This document shows, one piece after another, positions 44,045 to 53,161 of a DNA stretch of 64,000 nucleotides. A program made the translations under genes and the position numbers. The stretch spans positions 3,158,519 to 3,222,518 of the forward strand of contig NW_003314262.1 of the NCBI RefSeq assembly GCF_000143415.4, read 5' to 3'. Every line of letters starts with the position of its first letter. Position 1 is the first letter of the stretch. The stretch comes from Selaginella moellendorffii. Lineage: Eukaryota; Streptophyta; Lycopodiopsida; Selaginellales; Selaginellaceae. The notes beneath the pieces were generated by a model, which saw nothing but the letters and a program-made list of their open reading frames with translations, was not told where the DNA came from and did not search any database.

Positions 44045-44354
44045 TGTTGGCGCTCCTGTAGCTCGCTTCTTCCTCTAGAGAATGACCTAGGGCTCTTCCA
44101 AGCACGCGCGATTTATGACACGTGGACGGAGGCTGCTCTGCCACGTCAGCTTCACTGCGTGTTTGCCCTAATTCCCAACGGCAGAAAGGACGCGTCCCTT
44201 CAGCCCTAAAAATGCGGGGGATCGTTTTTTAGGGTTCTTGGGATGCGCAGGGTCGATCTTCCTCCCTAGGGTTGGATCCGATCCATCGGGCACGCTGGAG
44301 TGCATTCGCGGCGTCCTCAGCAGCTGCGGCTGCGATGGCGGCCTCGGATTGGGG
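44045..44354. promoter_or_regulatory. Divergent region between RPB9 and non-phosphorylating GAPDH
   Basis: About 310 bases serve both genes. TTTAGGGTTCTTGG (44228-44241) and CCCTAGGGTTGGATC (44265-44280) are telo-box-like TAGGGTT elements common in plant housekeeping promoters, and fit the RPB9 and translation-type regulation. In the GAPDH frame an in-frame TAA lies at 44169-44171, and no in-frame ATG follows. Confidence 0.5.
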
Positions 44355-46533
44355 CTCGCGGGACAGGGCCCCTTCAAATCCGTGCTCGACGGCGACGTCT
44401 TCTGCTACTACGCCGACGGCGAATGGAAGACTTCGTCGTCGGGGAAGTCGCTCGCGGTTCTCAATCCTTCCAATGGAAAGACGCAGTACAAAGTGACTGG
44501 TAAGCTAAATTCCTCGTCCTTTTTCTTCTATGGCGAGAATGTAGTGTCTAGCCCTTTTTTCATTCCTTTTTTTTCTTTTGCATTAAATCCCTGCATTTCT
44601 CTAGGATCTAAAGGTCGGTCCAGTCCGGAAACATAGAAAGGAACTTTTTCTAAGGAAAAGCCAATGCTCTCTACTACAGCTTGTACGAGAGATGAGGTGA
44701 ATAAGGCCTTCCAGAGTGCTAAGAAAGCACAAAAGGAATGGGCAAAGGTGCCCCTGTGCAAGAGAGCCGAGTACTTGTACAAGGCTGCCGCTATTCTAAA
44801 AGCGCACAAAACTCCCATTGCCGAGTGCTTAGTGAGAGAAGTTGCCAAGCCCGCCAAGGATTCAGTGACCGAGGTCCATCACCTTTTCTTTTCTTTTCGT
44901 GTGAGTGTCTTCTCAACTTTTTGTGCTGTTCTATAGGTGGTGCGCTCAGCAGATCTTATAGTTTACACTGCTGAAGAAGGCATACGTATCCTATCGCAAG
45001 GAAATTTTCTAGTCTCCGATTCTTTTCCCGGGAATGACAGAAACAAGCTTTGCTTCACATCGAAGGTAATCAAAGATTTGTCTCGTTTGTGTTTTTCTGT
45101 GCCGCGACACTTCTTAGGCTCTTTCGTTTGTATTCAGTGCAGGTTCCTCTTGGGGTTGTTCTTTGCATTCCTCCGTTTAACTATCCAGTGAACCTGTCTG
45201 TATCCAAGCTCGGCCCGGCTTTGATTGCTGGAAATGCAGTGGTGTTGAAGCCTCCAACTCAAGTATGACGTTCATCATCTCACGGGACTCTCGACTTTTT
45301 CTTATTTTGTTTTATCTCTCGCAGGGAGCTGTCTCCGCTATTCACATGATGCATTGTTTCCACTTGGCTGGATTTCCAAAGGGATTGCTCTCATGCGTGA
45401 CGATAAAGGTCTCTGAGCTTGGTGATTACCTGACGACACATCCCATGGTGAATTGTATCAGGTGCGTGAATCATCCCTCAGGAACTTTACACTCAGCCTT
45501 GACTTATGTTATTGCAGTTTTACAGGTGGATGCGAAACTGGAATCTCCATTTCCAGAAAGGCAAACATGGTCCCGCTACAAATGGAGCTGGGTGGCAAGG
45601 ACGCGTTTATTGTTCTTGATGATGCAGATCTTGAGGCTGCTGCTACGAATGTGATCAAAGGTGGCTTTGCTTTTAGGTGCGTTTTGCAGAGTTTTTCTCT
45701 TTTTTTATTCATGGTTTTGTTGTTCTCGTGTAGCGGGCAACGGTGCACGGCAGTTAAAGTTGTGCTGGCTCAAGAAAGTATAGCGGATACTCTAGTGAGC
45801 AAAATCAACGCCAAGGTCGGAAAGCTCACGGTCGGGCCACCAGAACAGGATTGTGATATTGTTCCAGTCGTCAGCGATGCTTCAGCCAACTTTATCGAGG
45901 GGCTTGTGAGCGATGCAAAGCAAAAGGGTGCAAAACTATGTCAGGTACCATACTATAGACTACAGCATAGCAAACATTCCTTCGACTCAATCATTCTGTT
46001 TTGCTTGTTCCAACCAGGATTGGAAAAGGCAAGGAAATCTCATCTGGCCTATTTTGGTAGACAAAGTGAAGCCCGAGATGAGAATAGCGTGGGAAGAGCC
46101 GTTTGGTCCAATTATCCCAGTGATCCGAATCAAGACGCAGGAAGAAGGCATCAAACATTGCAATGCGAGCAGATACGGGCTCCAGGTTCGCTAGGAAAAC
46201 TATACTTTTTGGAAAGTTTCTAACTATTTCGTTGTTTTTCTAAAATGCAGGGGTGTGTTTTCACCCAGAGTCTTGACAGAGCGATGCAGGTGAGTGATGC
46301 TATGGAAACTGGAACCGTTCAGATCAATGCTGCACCAGCGAGAGGACCGGATCACTTTCCATTCCAGGTTTTGTAGAAACACTCTAGAGTTTCGCGGTGC
46401 TTAAGAGAGCTCCTTGCAGGGTGTTCGAGACAGTGGCATTGGGTCGCAAGGGATCACAAACAGCATCAACATGATGGTGAAAATCAAGACGACTGTTATG
46501 AACTTGCCATCAAACTCGTATACCATGGCTTGA
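44355..46533 (+). CDS. GAPN: Non-phosphorylating NADP glyceraldehyde-3-phosphate dehydrogenase (GAPN, ALDH11)
   Basis: This cytosolic enzyme oxidises glyceraldehyde-3-phosphate to 3-phosphoglycerate with NADP+, giving NADPH. Exons spell [75 protein letters not shown], then [37 protein letters not shown], then [34 protein letters not shown], the catalytic Cys motif [44 protein letters not shown] and a final NSYTMA with stop at 46531-46533. The catalytic Glu lies in MELGGKD and Cys in GQRC. About 495 residues. By comparison with the plant family the protein should start MAxGxF; here the aligned text is LAGQGPF with no Met. The nearest upstream ATG (44335) is in another frame. An extra 5' exon, a sequence error or a non-AUG start could explain this. 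Confidence 0.93.
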
Positions 46534-46629
46534 GAGAACCAAAAGGTTTGCGAATGTTGACCAGCTAAAACTTTTCTCTTATCACACATAGTTTACATGC
46601 GAACAAAACTTCCGAAGAGGTTGCAATGA

Positions 46630-48703
46630 TCAATGATTCATCAAGTCGAGAGACGAGCCACCATCCTCTCGACCAAGTAGAAACCAGCGAACACCCAAGT
46701 TTTGCGCAGAGTATGTCATGAACACCGCGAGCACCATCCCCGCTCCAACAAACGTTCCCACCCTGTTGAAGAAAAACTTTCTCGTCATTGATTCTCGCCA
46801 GAAGCTTTGTTTACCTCGCAAACATGGCCGTGATTCCGAGAAGAAACGGCAAACAGGGAACCAGGAGAGTCAGAGCAGCCATCCCAAAGCCATACGACGT
46901 TGTTTCCATGTCCCAAATCGACGCTTGCTTAGAGTGACCTGCTACGGAAAATGAGCGTCTCGCTCGCGAGAAGTGCTTTACCTTTGTATGGCGGCGAAGA
47001 TGAGCTTGACGTGGATTTCCCCCAGTCGTAAAGAAGGCCGAGGAACGTTCCAAAGCTGAGCGAGAACAGAAAAATTGTCCACTCGTAGAGAAGTAGCATT
47101 CCGGTCCATGGCATCACTTGACGGGGAATAAGGTGAAAAGCTGCGCCAGCTGATAACAAAGCCAGCACAAAGCAAACGACGATGGATATGAGAGCAATGT
47201 GCTTGGTATGGCCATTCTGTAAACAAACACGACCGCTTCACGTTAGTTTCACGCTAGAGGAAAAGTACCTGGTAGTTTGCACCGTTTCCAGCAGCCGAAA
47301 GAACACCCAAAACTGTCCTGTACAATCGAAACTGCCGCATCCATCCACAGAGGGAGGCATTGCAAAGAGGAGTACGAACGCCCTGGGAATAGCTTATCTA
47401 GTAAAAACCCGAAAGTATGAAAAGTATAAAGCTCACATTTGGAGGACGACGTCGGTACCAAATCAGTAACGCCACAAGGAAAACTGGAAGGACTGAGAGC
47501 ACACCGACGACGAATCGGTCGTGTGGAACTAGTCCCCCGCCCGTGCCTGGCAAAGAGCTCTTTAGAGACCTCCGAATGTCCTGCGAAGAGGCTTAAGTTA
47601 CAGACTTTTAGATGAGATGAGCGTTTCCAGATTACCTGCCATAGATCGACTGGCTTCAAAAGCCACTCGGTCCACCAGTCCCAAGGTTTTAGAGGACCGA
47701 GAGTGTAGTGAACAACGCGTAATTGGCTTCCATCAACCATCCACTGCAAGAGTTAAAGCTCGTTAACGACATGAAGAAAAGAACGTCCGAGCGAGTACCT
47801 ACTTTATTTGCCAGTACGTAAAGCCCGACGTCGGCATTGTAGAGGGTCGAAAGTCGCTCCATTTGCCGCGGTGTTCTTTGATCTGGCTTGAGATTGGGAT
47901 CAAAGAGCTGTGCATTGGGAAAGTCGGGGTAATAGGAGTTGAGGAAACCTTGATCACCTGCGAGCAGCGATGATAAGTTTGTAAGAAAGACAGTTTTTCT
48001 TCTAGACGAACCTCCAGTGTACGAGGGGAGCGTACTAACTTTCTTAAGCATGTCGTCGAAGAGTTCTGCCGAGGGCTCTACGACCATCACCCCGGAGTTG
48101 AGACGCTCGGAATGTTTGAGATTGGCACAAAACTTCTGGCACTGGAAAAGATCCTCAATGTCTTTTACGACGATTGTATCAGCGTCCAAGTATACAACTG
48201 CCAGAATCCCATTTCAAAGACAGAAAAAAACGAATAGATCACACACCTTTCTGGTACTGTGTCATGTTAAAAATCTTGAGCTTCGTGTAGACTCCCCAGA
48301 ACCTCGCTGGGCGTTGCTGGTTGGGATTTGAGAGCAATTCGATTCGTTCCACAATCCATCCATCAGCCTGCTCAAAGATAAAAATTAAAATGCCATCCAA
48401 CTTACCAGACAAAACTAAAAACTAAAAAAGAGAACTTACTTCCAGAAGCCTGATCGCATCCATGGAGACACCGTCGGACACAAGAACTGCCAAATCCTTG
48501 CTCGTTCCCGTGTCACGAATGGATTTCCCAAGGACGCGCACTCCCAGCAAGAACTCGTCGCCATAGAGCAGCGTCACGTATGCCTGCGTCGATCGCGGCC
48601 TCTTCGGCTCCCAGATCTTCTGGTGGACGCCAAACGCATCCGCGACATTCTTGATCAAGGCCGCAATGCAGCACAGCGACGCCAGAAGAATCAGCGCCCT
48701 CAT
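46630..48703 (-). CDS. IPUT1: Inositol phosphorylceramide glucuronosyltransferase (GT8, IPUT1/PGSIP6-type)
   Basis: This Golgi membrane enzyme adds glucuronic acid to inositol phosphorylceramide, the first sugar step for plant GIPC sphingolipids. The ATG at 48703 opens MRALILLASLCCIAALIKNV, a signal anchor. The GT8 domain follows: STQAYVTLLYGDEFLLGVRV, KSIRDTGTSKDLAVLVSDGV, FWGVYTKLKIFNMTQYQK, VVYLDADTIVVKDIEDLF (DxD metal site), NLKHSERLNSGVMVVEPS, DQGFLNSYYPDFPNAQLF and YTLGPLKPWDWWTEWLLKP. The C-terminal half has several membrane segments: VPHDRFVVGVLSVLPVFLVA, PRQVMPWTGMLLLYEWTIFL, YGFGMAALTLLVPCLPFLLG and VGTFVGAGMVLAVFMTYSAQ, ending SLDLMNH at 46630. The pattern of a GT8 head with a multi-pass tail is specific to this orthologue group. 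Introns are short. Upstream, on the other strand, lies the snoRNA cluster. Confidence 0.93.
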
Positions 48704-48755
48704 CCCTAGCCTTGCTTGGCTCTCCTAAAATTCCATTCCCCGTCTACTCTGTTTC

Positions 48756-48851
48756 TAGGGTTCTTGATCCTAGGGCTGAGTCATCCATTTTAAAACAAGA
48801 TCGCATCTAGGGTTTTTAGAATTAGGGTTCTTGGCCGCCATAGTTAGGGTT
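48756..48851 (+). promoter_or_regulatory. Telo-box-rich promoter of the snoRNA cluster (shared with IPUT1)
   Basis: Four TAGGGTT motifs occur in 96 bases (48756, 48808, 48823, 48845), each in the + orientation. Telo boxes (AAACCCTA/TAGGGTTT) are typical in promoters of plant ribosomal-protein and snoRNA genes. The first snoRNA begins 20 bases after the last motif. The IPUT1 start codon on the - strand is 53 bases before the first motif, so the stretch may serve both directions. Confidence 0.6.
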
Positions 48852-48870
48852 CTTGCGCTTTGTGCGTTTT

Positions 48871-48958
48871 GTGCGATGATTCTACCCAATTCCTCGTTCT
48901 GATTCGCCGATATGCGGCCTGTAGACAGAATCGAAGATCGCAGTTTCACTATGAGCAC
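48871..48958 (+). ncRNA. C/D-box snoRNA A, guiding two 18S rRNA sites (inferred)
   Basis: The terminal stem GTGC (48871-48874) pairs with GCAC (48955-48958). Box C is a variant, ATGATTC (48876-48882); D' is CTGA (48899-48902); D is ATGA (48951-48954), both with plausible spacing. Directly upstream of D', ATTCCTCGTT (48889-48898) is a 10-base complement of AACGAGGAAT in the 3' part of 18S rRNA. Upstream of D, TCGCAGTTTCAC (48938-48949) is a 12-base complement of GTGAAACTGCGA near the 18S 5' end. By the D+5 rule it would methylate an A in each site; the second is the target of human U57 and yeast snR51. rRNA sequences are from memory. The variant C and D boxes are the weak points. Confidence 0.8.
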
Positions 48959-48981
48959 CCGTCTCGGTTCGTTTTGGGAGT

Positions 48982-49063
48982 TTTCCAGTGATGACAGAAA
49001 TTTTTCTTTCATATCCATGCTAATTCTGATATCTGTGATGGAATTTTCTGTGACTGAGGATAC
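48982..49063 (+). ncRNA. C/D-box snoRNA B, snR53-like 18S guide (inferred)
   Basis: Box C GTGATGA (48988-48994) is a perfect consensus. D' is CTGA (49026-49029), C' is GTGATGG (49035-49041), D is CTGA (49054-49057). A short terminal stem is possible (TTTCC before C, GGATA after D). Upstream of D' lies CCATGCTAAT (49015-49024), a 10-base complement of ATTAGCATGG in 18S rRNA. The base pairing at D'+5 picks the A of this site, equal to the yeast snR53 target (Am796). The D-box guide region (GAATTTTCTGTGA) has no target I recognise. The size of about 80 nt is typical. Confidence 0.85.
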
Positions 49064-49070
49064 TGCATTC

Positions 49071-49146
49071 GTGCGATGATGATTGGATTTTCCAGCTCAC
49101 TCTGAGAAGATCGGTGAAGTTGATTCATCCCAAAAATCCTGAGCAC
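49071..49146 (+). ncRNA. C/D-box snoRNA C, U29/snR71-like 25S guide (inferred)
   Basis: The terminal stem GTGC (49071-49074) pairs with GCAC (49143-49146). Box C is ATGATGA (49076-49082), D' is CTGA (49102-49105), D is CTGA (49139-49142); C' is a weak GGTGAAG. The D' guide CCAGCTCAC (49092-49100) is a 9-base complement of GTGAGCTGG in the 3' part of 25S rRNA, extendable by a G-U pair. The D'+5 position falls on the A of GUGAG, the site of yeast snR71 and human U29. The D guide has no recognised target. The 76-nt length is typical. Confidence 0.82.
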
Positions 49147-49190
49147 TTTTTTTTGTTTTCCTTCTTGGGTCTCTTGGTATTCTTCCTCTT

Positions 49191-49279
49191 TTGCGCTGAT
49201 GACCTCTAGCTTTTCATTGTTCCATCTCTGACCCCCCTGATGGAAAAAAAAAAATCGCTAAAAGAGTCTCTGAGCGAAT
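49191..49279 (+). ncRNA. C/D-box snoRNA D, orphan
   Basis: Box C is TGATGA preceded by C (49196-49202), D' is CTGA (49228-49231), C' is TGATGG (49238-49243) and D is CTGA (49270-49273). CGC before C can pair with GCG after D. Spacing fits the class (about 85 nt), and it continues the head-to-tail series. Neither guide (TTCCATCT before D', AAAAGAGTCT before D) matches an rRNA or snRNA site I can recall, so it is an orphan for now. The A-run at 49244-49254 after C' is unusual. Confidence 0.62.
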
Positions 49280-49306
49280 GTTTCTATCCTCCACTTTTAT
49301 TCTCGC

Positions 49307-49386
49307 GTGCTGTGATTACACTGCTGAGAGAAGAATCTGAGCTCCAAAGCAATGAAGCTTCTTTTCCACCCATAGAATCTGAGCAC
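49307..49386 (+). ncRNA. C/D-box snoRNA E, 18S Um guide (snR55/U33-like, inferred)
   Basis: The terminal stem GTGC (49307-49310) pairs with GCAC (49383-49386). Box C is a variant, GTGATTA (49312-49318); D' is CTGA (49337-49340), C' is a weak AATGAAG (49351-49357), D is CTGA (49379-49382). Immediately upstream of D lies CCACCCATAGAAT (49366-49378), a 13-base perfect complement of ATTCTATGGGTGG in plant 18S rRNA. The D+5 rule chooses the U before AUGGG, the site guided in yeast by snR55. This is the longest guide in the cluster. Confidence 0.85.
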
Positions 49387-49470
49387 ACGAGCTTGAAAAG
49401 TCCAAGATGCCATGGAAAAGAAATCGAATGTGTGTTATACTCGGGTACCCTGTAGCTTGTCGTATAGCCC

Positions 49471-49575
49471 AGTCAAAGTTCTTTTGCGGATGCTTCAAAT
49501 TCGTCCGTGCGCCGTCCACTGAGGCAAAGCTGATGGTCTCGTGATTTCTATAATCCGCACGTCATGAGAATGACA
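49471..49575 (+). ncRNA. Possible sixth C/D-box snoRNA (weak)
   Basis: D' CTGA (49519-49522), C' TGATGG (49531-49536) and a D-like ATGA (49564-49567) are placed as in the neighbours. GTCA/TTCT (49472-49482) can pair with AGAA/TGAC (49568-49575). Box C is poor (GGATGCT) and a little far from the stem, and no rRNA target was recognised for either guide, so this one is tentative. Confidence 0.35.
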
Positions 49576-49599
49576 ATCAAATAAAAGGATGAGTGAGCT

Positions 49600-50160
49600 C
49601 ACGATTTTTACTGGCTGAAGCTCTGGCCACGTTTATGACCGCTGCGCGCCGCGCTCGAAGAGGAAAAAGAGGCCGAGCACTCAAGTTTTTTTAGCAAGCA
49701 AACTTTGACGAGGGGTTGGATCACAGCCAAAGATATCAAAGCGAAAGGCCCCACACCTTGTTCGTTTTTTGCTGCGGACGAATCTGCGGCGGAGTCGTGT
49801 GACGAGCACCGCCTCTCAAAGTGAAGCTTGTCGAGATCGACGCTGCCATTCCAATCCAGCACGCCTCTCGCTCTCTCGGCTGCGTGGCCACTAGAAGCAG
49901 CAGATGTTGTCCGCTGAGATGAATACCAGGTGATTCACAGCGCGTGAGATGTTTTTTGTCGGATTTCACGAAGACATCCTGCGTGCGAGAGAAAAAGCCC
50001 ACACCTGTACAGAAAAACAAAACACCATAAAAACTAAAGTTTTGCAAGATAGCAATGGCTTACCTAAGTTCGTGTGCCTTGTATGTGAATCCAGCAATGC
50101 AGCAGTGGAACTGCGACGATCAAACGCTACTTCCGTCGTCAAAGTTTGGCAGTATTAGAG
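49600..50160 (-). CDS. Possible short spliced gene, unassigned
   Basis: On the - strand a piece with SSTAALLDSHTRHTNLG (near 50060) ends at a possible GTAAGC donor. A next piece VGFFSRTQDVFVKSDKKHLT (near 50005-49945) follows a TGTACAG acceptor. A third has VLDWNGSVDLDKLHFERRCS and ends GHKRGQSFSQ at 49608. The phase between pieces 2 and 3 does not agree without another exon border. No family is recognised. It may be a gene or part of the snoRNA host transcript's antisense. Confidence 0.2.
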
Positions 50161-51045
50161 CACGCTTGCAAGCGAGTTTAGCCAAAACGAACCTTTGCTG
50201 ACGGGGTCCCCGAAACATAATTCAGATGAGCACAGTGAGCGAGATATGCACGCCAGCATTTTTTGGATCCCGCACCACATCCATCCATCACATAAGCGCT
50301 TCCTGCCAAGAAAATCAAATCAGATAAATATCCGTCAAAGTGAATGAAGAGACACCAAAAAAATCAAAAGCAGAACAAAAACCACCGGAAAAATAAAGAA
50401 CCGTCGAACTCAAGAACATAAGACAAGGAAAAAAAACACGCGAAATCGAAAGAACGAATGGAAGGAAAGAAAAGATTTACCGGAAATGGAAGACGATCTC
50501 GCCTTTCGGGACGATAGCACGGATTTGTGATGGGCTCGCTTTGGCCCACTCGCGCGAAGCAGTGCGAGCGGTGAGCTTCCCTTCTCGTCCAAAACATCTT
50601 ACGTGTCGATCATAGGTGTCCAAGGGGGGACCCGAGCTCCCTCTTCTCAGCACGACAGCTGGGCCTCTAGTCCCTCTCAGATGCTTCCTTTGGAATTTGG
50701 CGCTTTACCCATGCTTCGCTCATCTCAAGCTGACACCACCACCACCTCCTTTTCCTGCTCCCCTCTCTCTCCTGAACTTCTCCGAGTGACAAGGATAAGT
50801 TTTCATCCGCAGAGAAGGAGCACTGCTCACTCGTCTTTGCTTGCAGAGTCTTTTCCTTTCCCACCCACCGCCCTGGTTGAAAGTCATGGAGATTCATTCA
50901 CCGCCCTGTGCGCCTAGCATATGATCCGTATCTGCCCCCAGATCTCACTCCGCAAATCCCCGCAGCTTTCTTCCTGCCTCTGCCACCGGAGTTCTACACA
51001 CTCCCGCCTTCTTCATACTTCTCCACGAGTTTCCTGACTGCCATC
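50161..51045. promoter_or_regulatory. Upstream region of NAC gene 1
   Basis: No supported gene. The last 400 bases are pyrimidine-rich (for example CCCCTCTCTCTCCTGAACTT near 50760) and the frame of the NAC protein remains open upstream to about 50908 without an ATG, which suggests a long 5' UTR. Confidence 0.4.
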
Positions 51046-52379
51046 ATGGAAAGAAATGTGAATCCTTCGCAAGTTGCAGCTCCTGGAGGCGGAGGAGCAG
51101 CGTCCCCAGCAGAAGCAGTGGCCACACCTGTGACAGTTGCTGTTCCACCAGCAGTTGCCGAGCTCCAGCTCCCCCCTGGATTCCGGTTCCATCCCACTGA
51201 CGAGGAGCTCATGGTGCACTACCTCTCCAAAAAGGCCGCTCCTTCGCATCCTTTCACTGCTCCAATTCCCATAATTGCCGAGGTGGACTTGTACAAGTTT
51301 GATCCCTGGGACCTCCCAAAGCATGCATTATTCGGCGAGCGCGAGTGGTACTTCTTCAGCCCCCGCGAGCGTAAGTATCCCAATGGTGCTCGTCCCAACA
51401 GGGCGGCTGCATCTGGCTACTGGAAGGCCACCGGCACGGACAAGCCGATTTGTAGCTCCACTGACGGCCGCAAAGTTGGCGTGAAAAAGGCCCTCGTCTT
51501 CTACAAAGGCAGAGCGCCGAGGGGGGCGAAGACCAACTGGATTATGCACGAGTACCGTCTAGTCGACAATCCCCACAAGCCTCGCCGGAAGGGCTCCAGA
51601 GTAAGTTTCAATTCCTCCAAGTAGTTGCATAAGTCCTGCATATTGGGGAAAAAAACAAAAAAAAAAAAAAAAAAGAGAGCTCGAGCTCATGAGTGGTATT
51701 AAAAACCGATGGCTTACTTTGGCAAGCTGTTCTTCTTTCGTTGCAGCTGGACGACTGGGTGCTGTGCCGGATCTACAGAAAGAAGACAAAGCTCCACAGA
51801 ACGCCTTCCAAGGCGGACAACAAGCGGCCAGCTGCGGTTGCGAGTCAAACGGCAGCACCGCCAGAAGACGTGCTTGCCTCGTTGCCCGACCTTGACAGCT
51901 CAAGGATCTCGACGCTGCCGAGGCTCGGCTCCTTGAACGACTCGTTCGTACAAGGATTTCTGGCAGGGGACACCATCCGGTCTGGCGGCAATTCAATTGG
52001 TCAATACGAATGGACAAACAAGGAGAGAATACTCACCACTTCGGCCATGATGAATCAGCTAGCGAGGGAGGAGCCGTCGCTGTTCTTGCAGCAATACATC
52101 AATGGAGCCAATGGATTGCACCAGCAGCAGCAACAGCAGCAGCAGCACCACCACCACCAGCAGCAACAGCAGGAGCAAACATTGCAGCTCCCGGTCACAA
52201 GAGCACATAACTTCTTCCACGAGAAACAAGGTGCTCCTCAGCAGAACCTCAATTCTCGTCACCATCCTCGGCACCAGCAGCTCAATACCCTGGAGGCTTT
52301 GTGGACTACACGAACTCGTTCCAGTTCTTCTCGACGTGAGGCATTACGTAGCCCGACGACGCTACTGACGATCGAGTAA
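51046..52379 (+). CDS. NAC transcription factor, ATAF/stress-NAC type
   Basis: This is a plant-specific transcription factor. The ATG at 51046 opens [23 protein letters not shown] subdomains follow: A ([20 protein letters not shown]), B ([17 protein letters not shown]), C ([20 protein letters not shown], then [15 protein letters not shown]), D ([20 protein letters not shown], then NWIMHEYRL). After a single intron (51603 to about 51746, with a poly-A stretch inside) E continues [23 protein letters not shown] and [20 protein letters not shown] match the ATAF/NAP group, which acts in stress and senescence. The C-terminal half carries the activation region with a long Gln/His repeat encoded by CAG/CAC (52120-52175). 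The frame ends at 52377-52379, but another frame at 52280-52337 reads [17 protein letters not shown] and then stops. Confidence 0.92.
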
Positions 52380-52856
52380 AGTTATTCTCATATAGCGGAG
52401 AGAGTTTCTTGCTGGTTGCAAGTCGTGGTGGCCTTGAAATTTCTGTTCAAAGATATAGCAAGCATACTGAAAATCGATGTCAATATCAGACTGTAACAAC
52501 AAACAGAATATATCGATGGATAGATAGATCGATGGAGCTTGCCTGTACATGTTTGCCTTGCTTGTTGATTCACCAGCAAGATAGATCACTCACAGTGTGC
52601 ACCACTGTGCCGCTGTTCCTCTCTTTTCCTGATTGACATAGACATGTACCTATAGCTCCAGAAAAGTACAAACCAATGGAGAGACCTTAAAGAGCTTACC
52701 ATGACTCGTCACAAGCGCATCGAATCAAAGCGAGCGACGAGAGAAAAGAAAGTTTGGCCCACAACCTGAAGAAAGAGAAGGCGATTGAATCAGCGGCGAG
52801 TCATCCAGCATAAAAACAAGAGGCGTTCCAGCTACAACAGGACAGATTATTAGCAG

Positions 52857-52899
<43 letters not shown>

Positions 52900-53161
52900 A
52901 GAGTTATACACAAAAATCCAGGCCATGCGATCCAAAGCACTCTAGATCGTGCGATGGAGCTCAAGAACGCAACAGAATCCAGGAATTACTCGAGAATGCG
53001 AGCTAGACGATCAATCCCGACCCCATAGCTTACCGATTGGCGCATTCCACCGGCGCCTGGCGGCGAGGCGCCATCGCCACTTTTAAACCTAACGAAGACA
53101 CGTGGAATGTAGGGGTTTATAAGTGTTCTTCTTCTGCAGCCCTAGATTTTGGCTCTTGGCG
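52380..53161. other. Spacer with (CT)n microsatellite
   Basis: This starts with the NAC 3' UTR. A (CT)n run lies at 52858-52894. GC-rich sequence with ACCTAACGAAG near 53090 precedes the next possible start. No other gene was seen. Confidence 0.35.
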
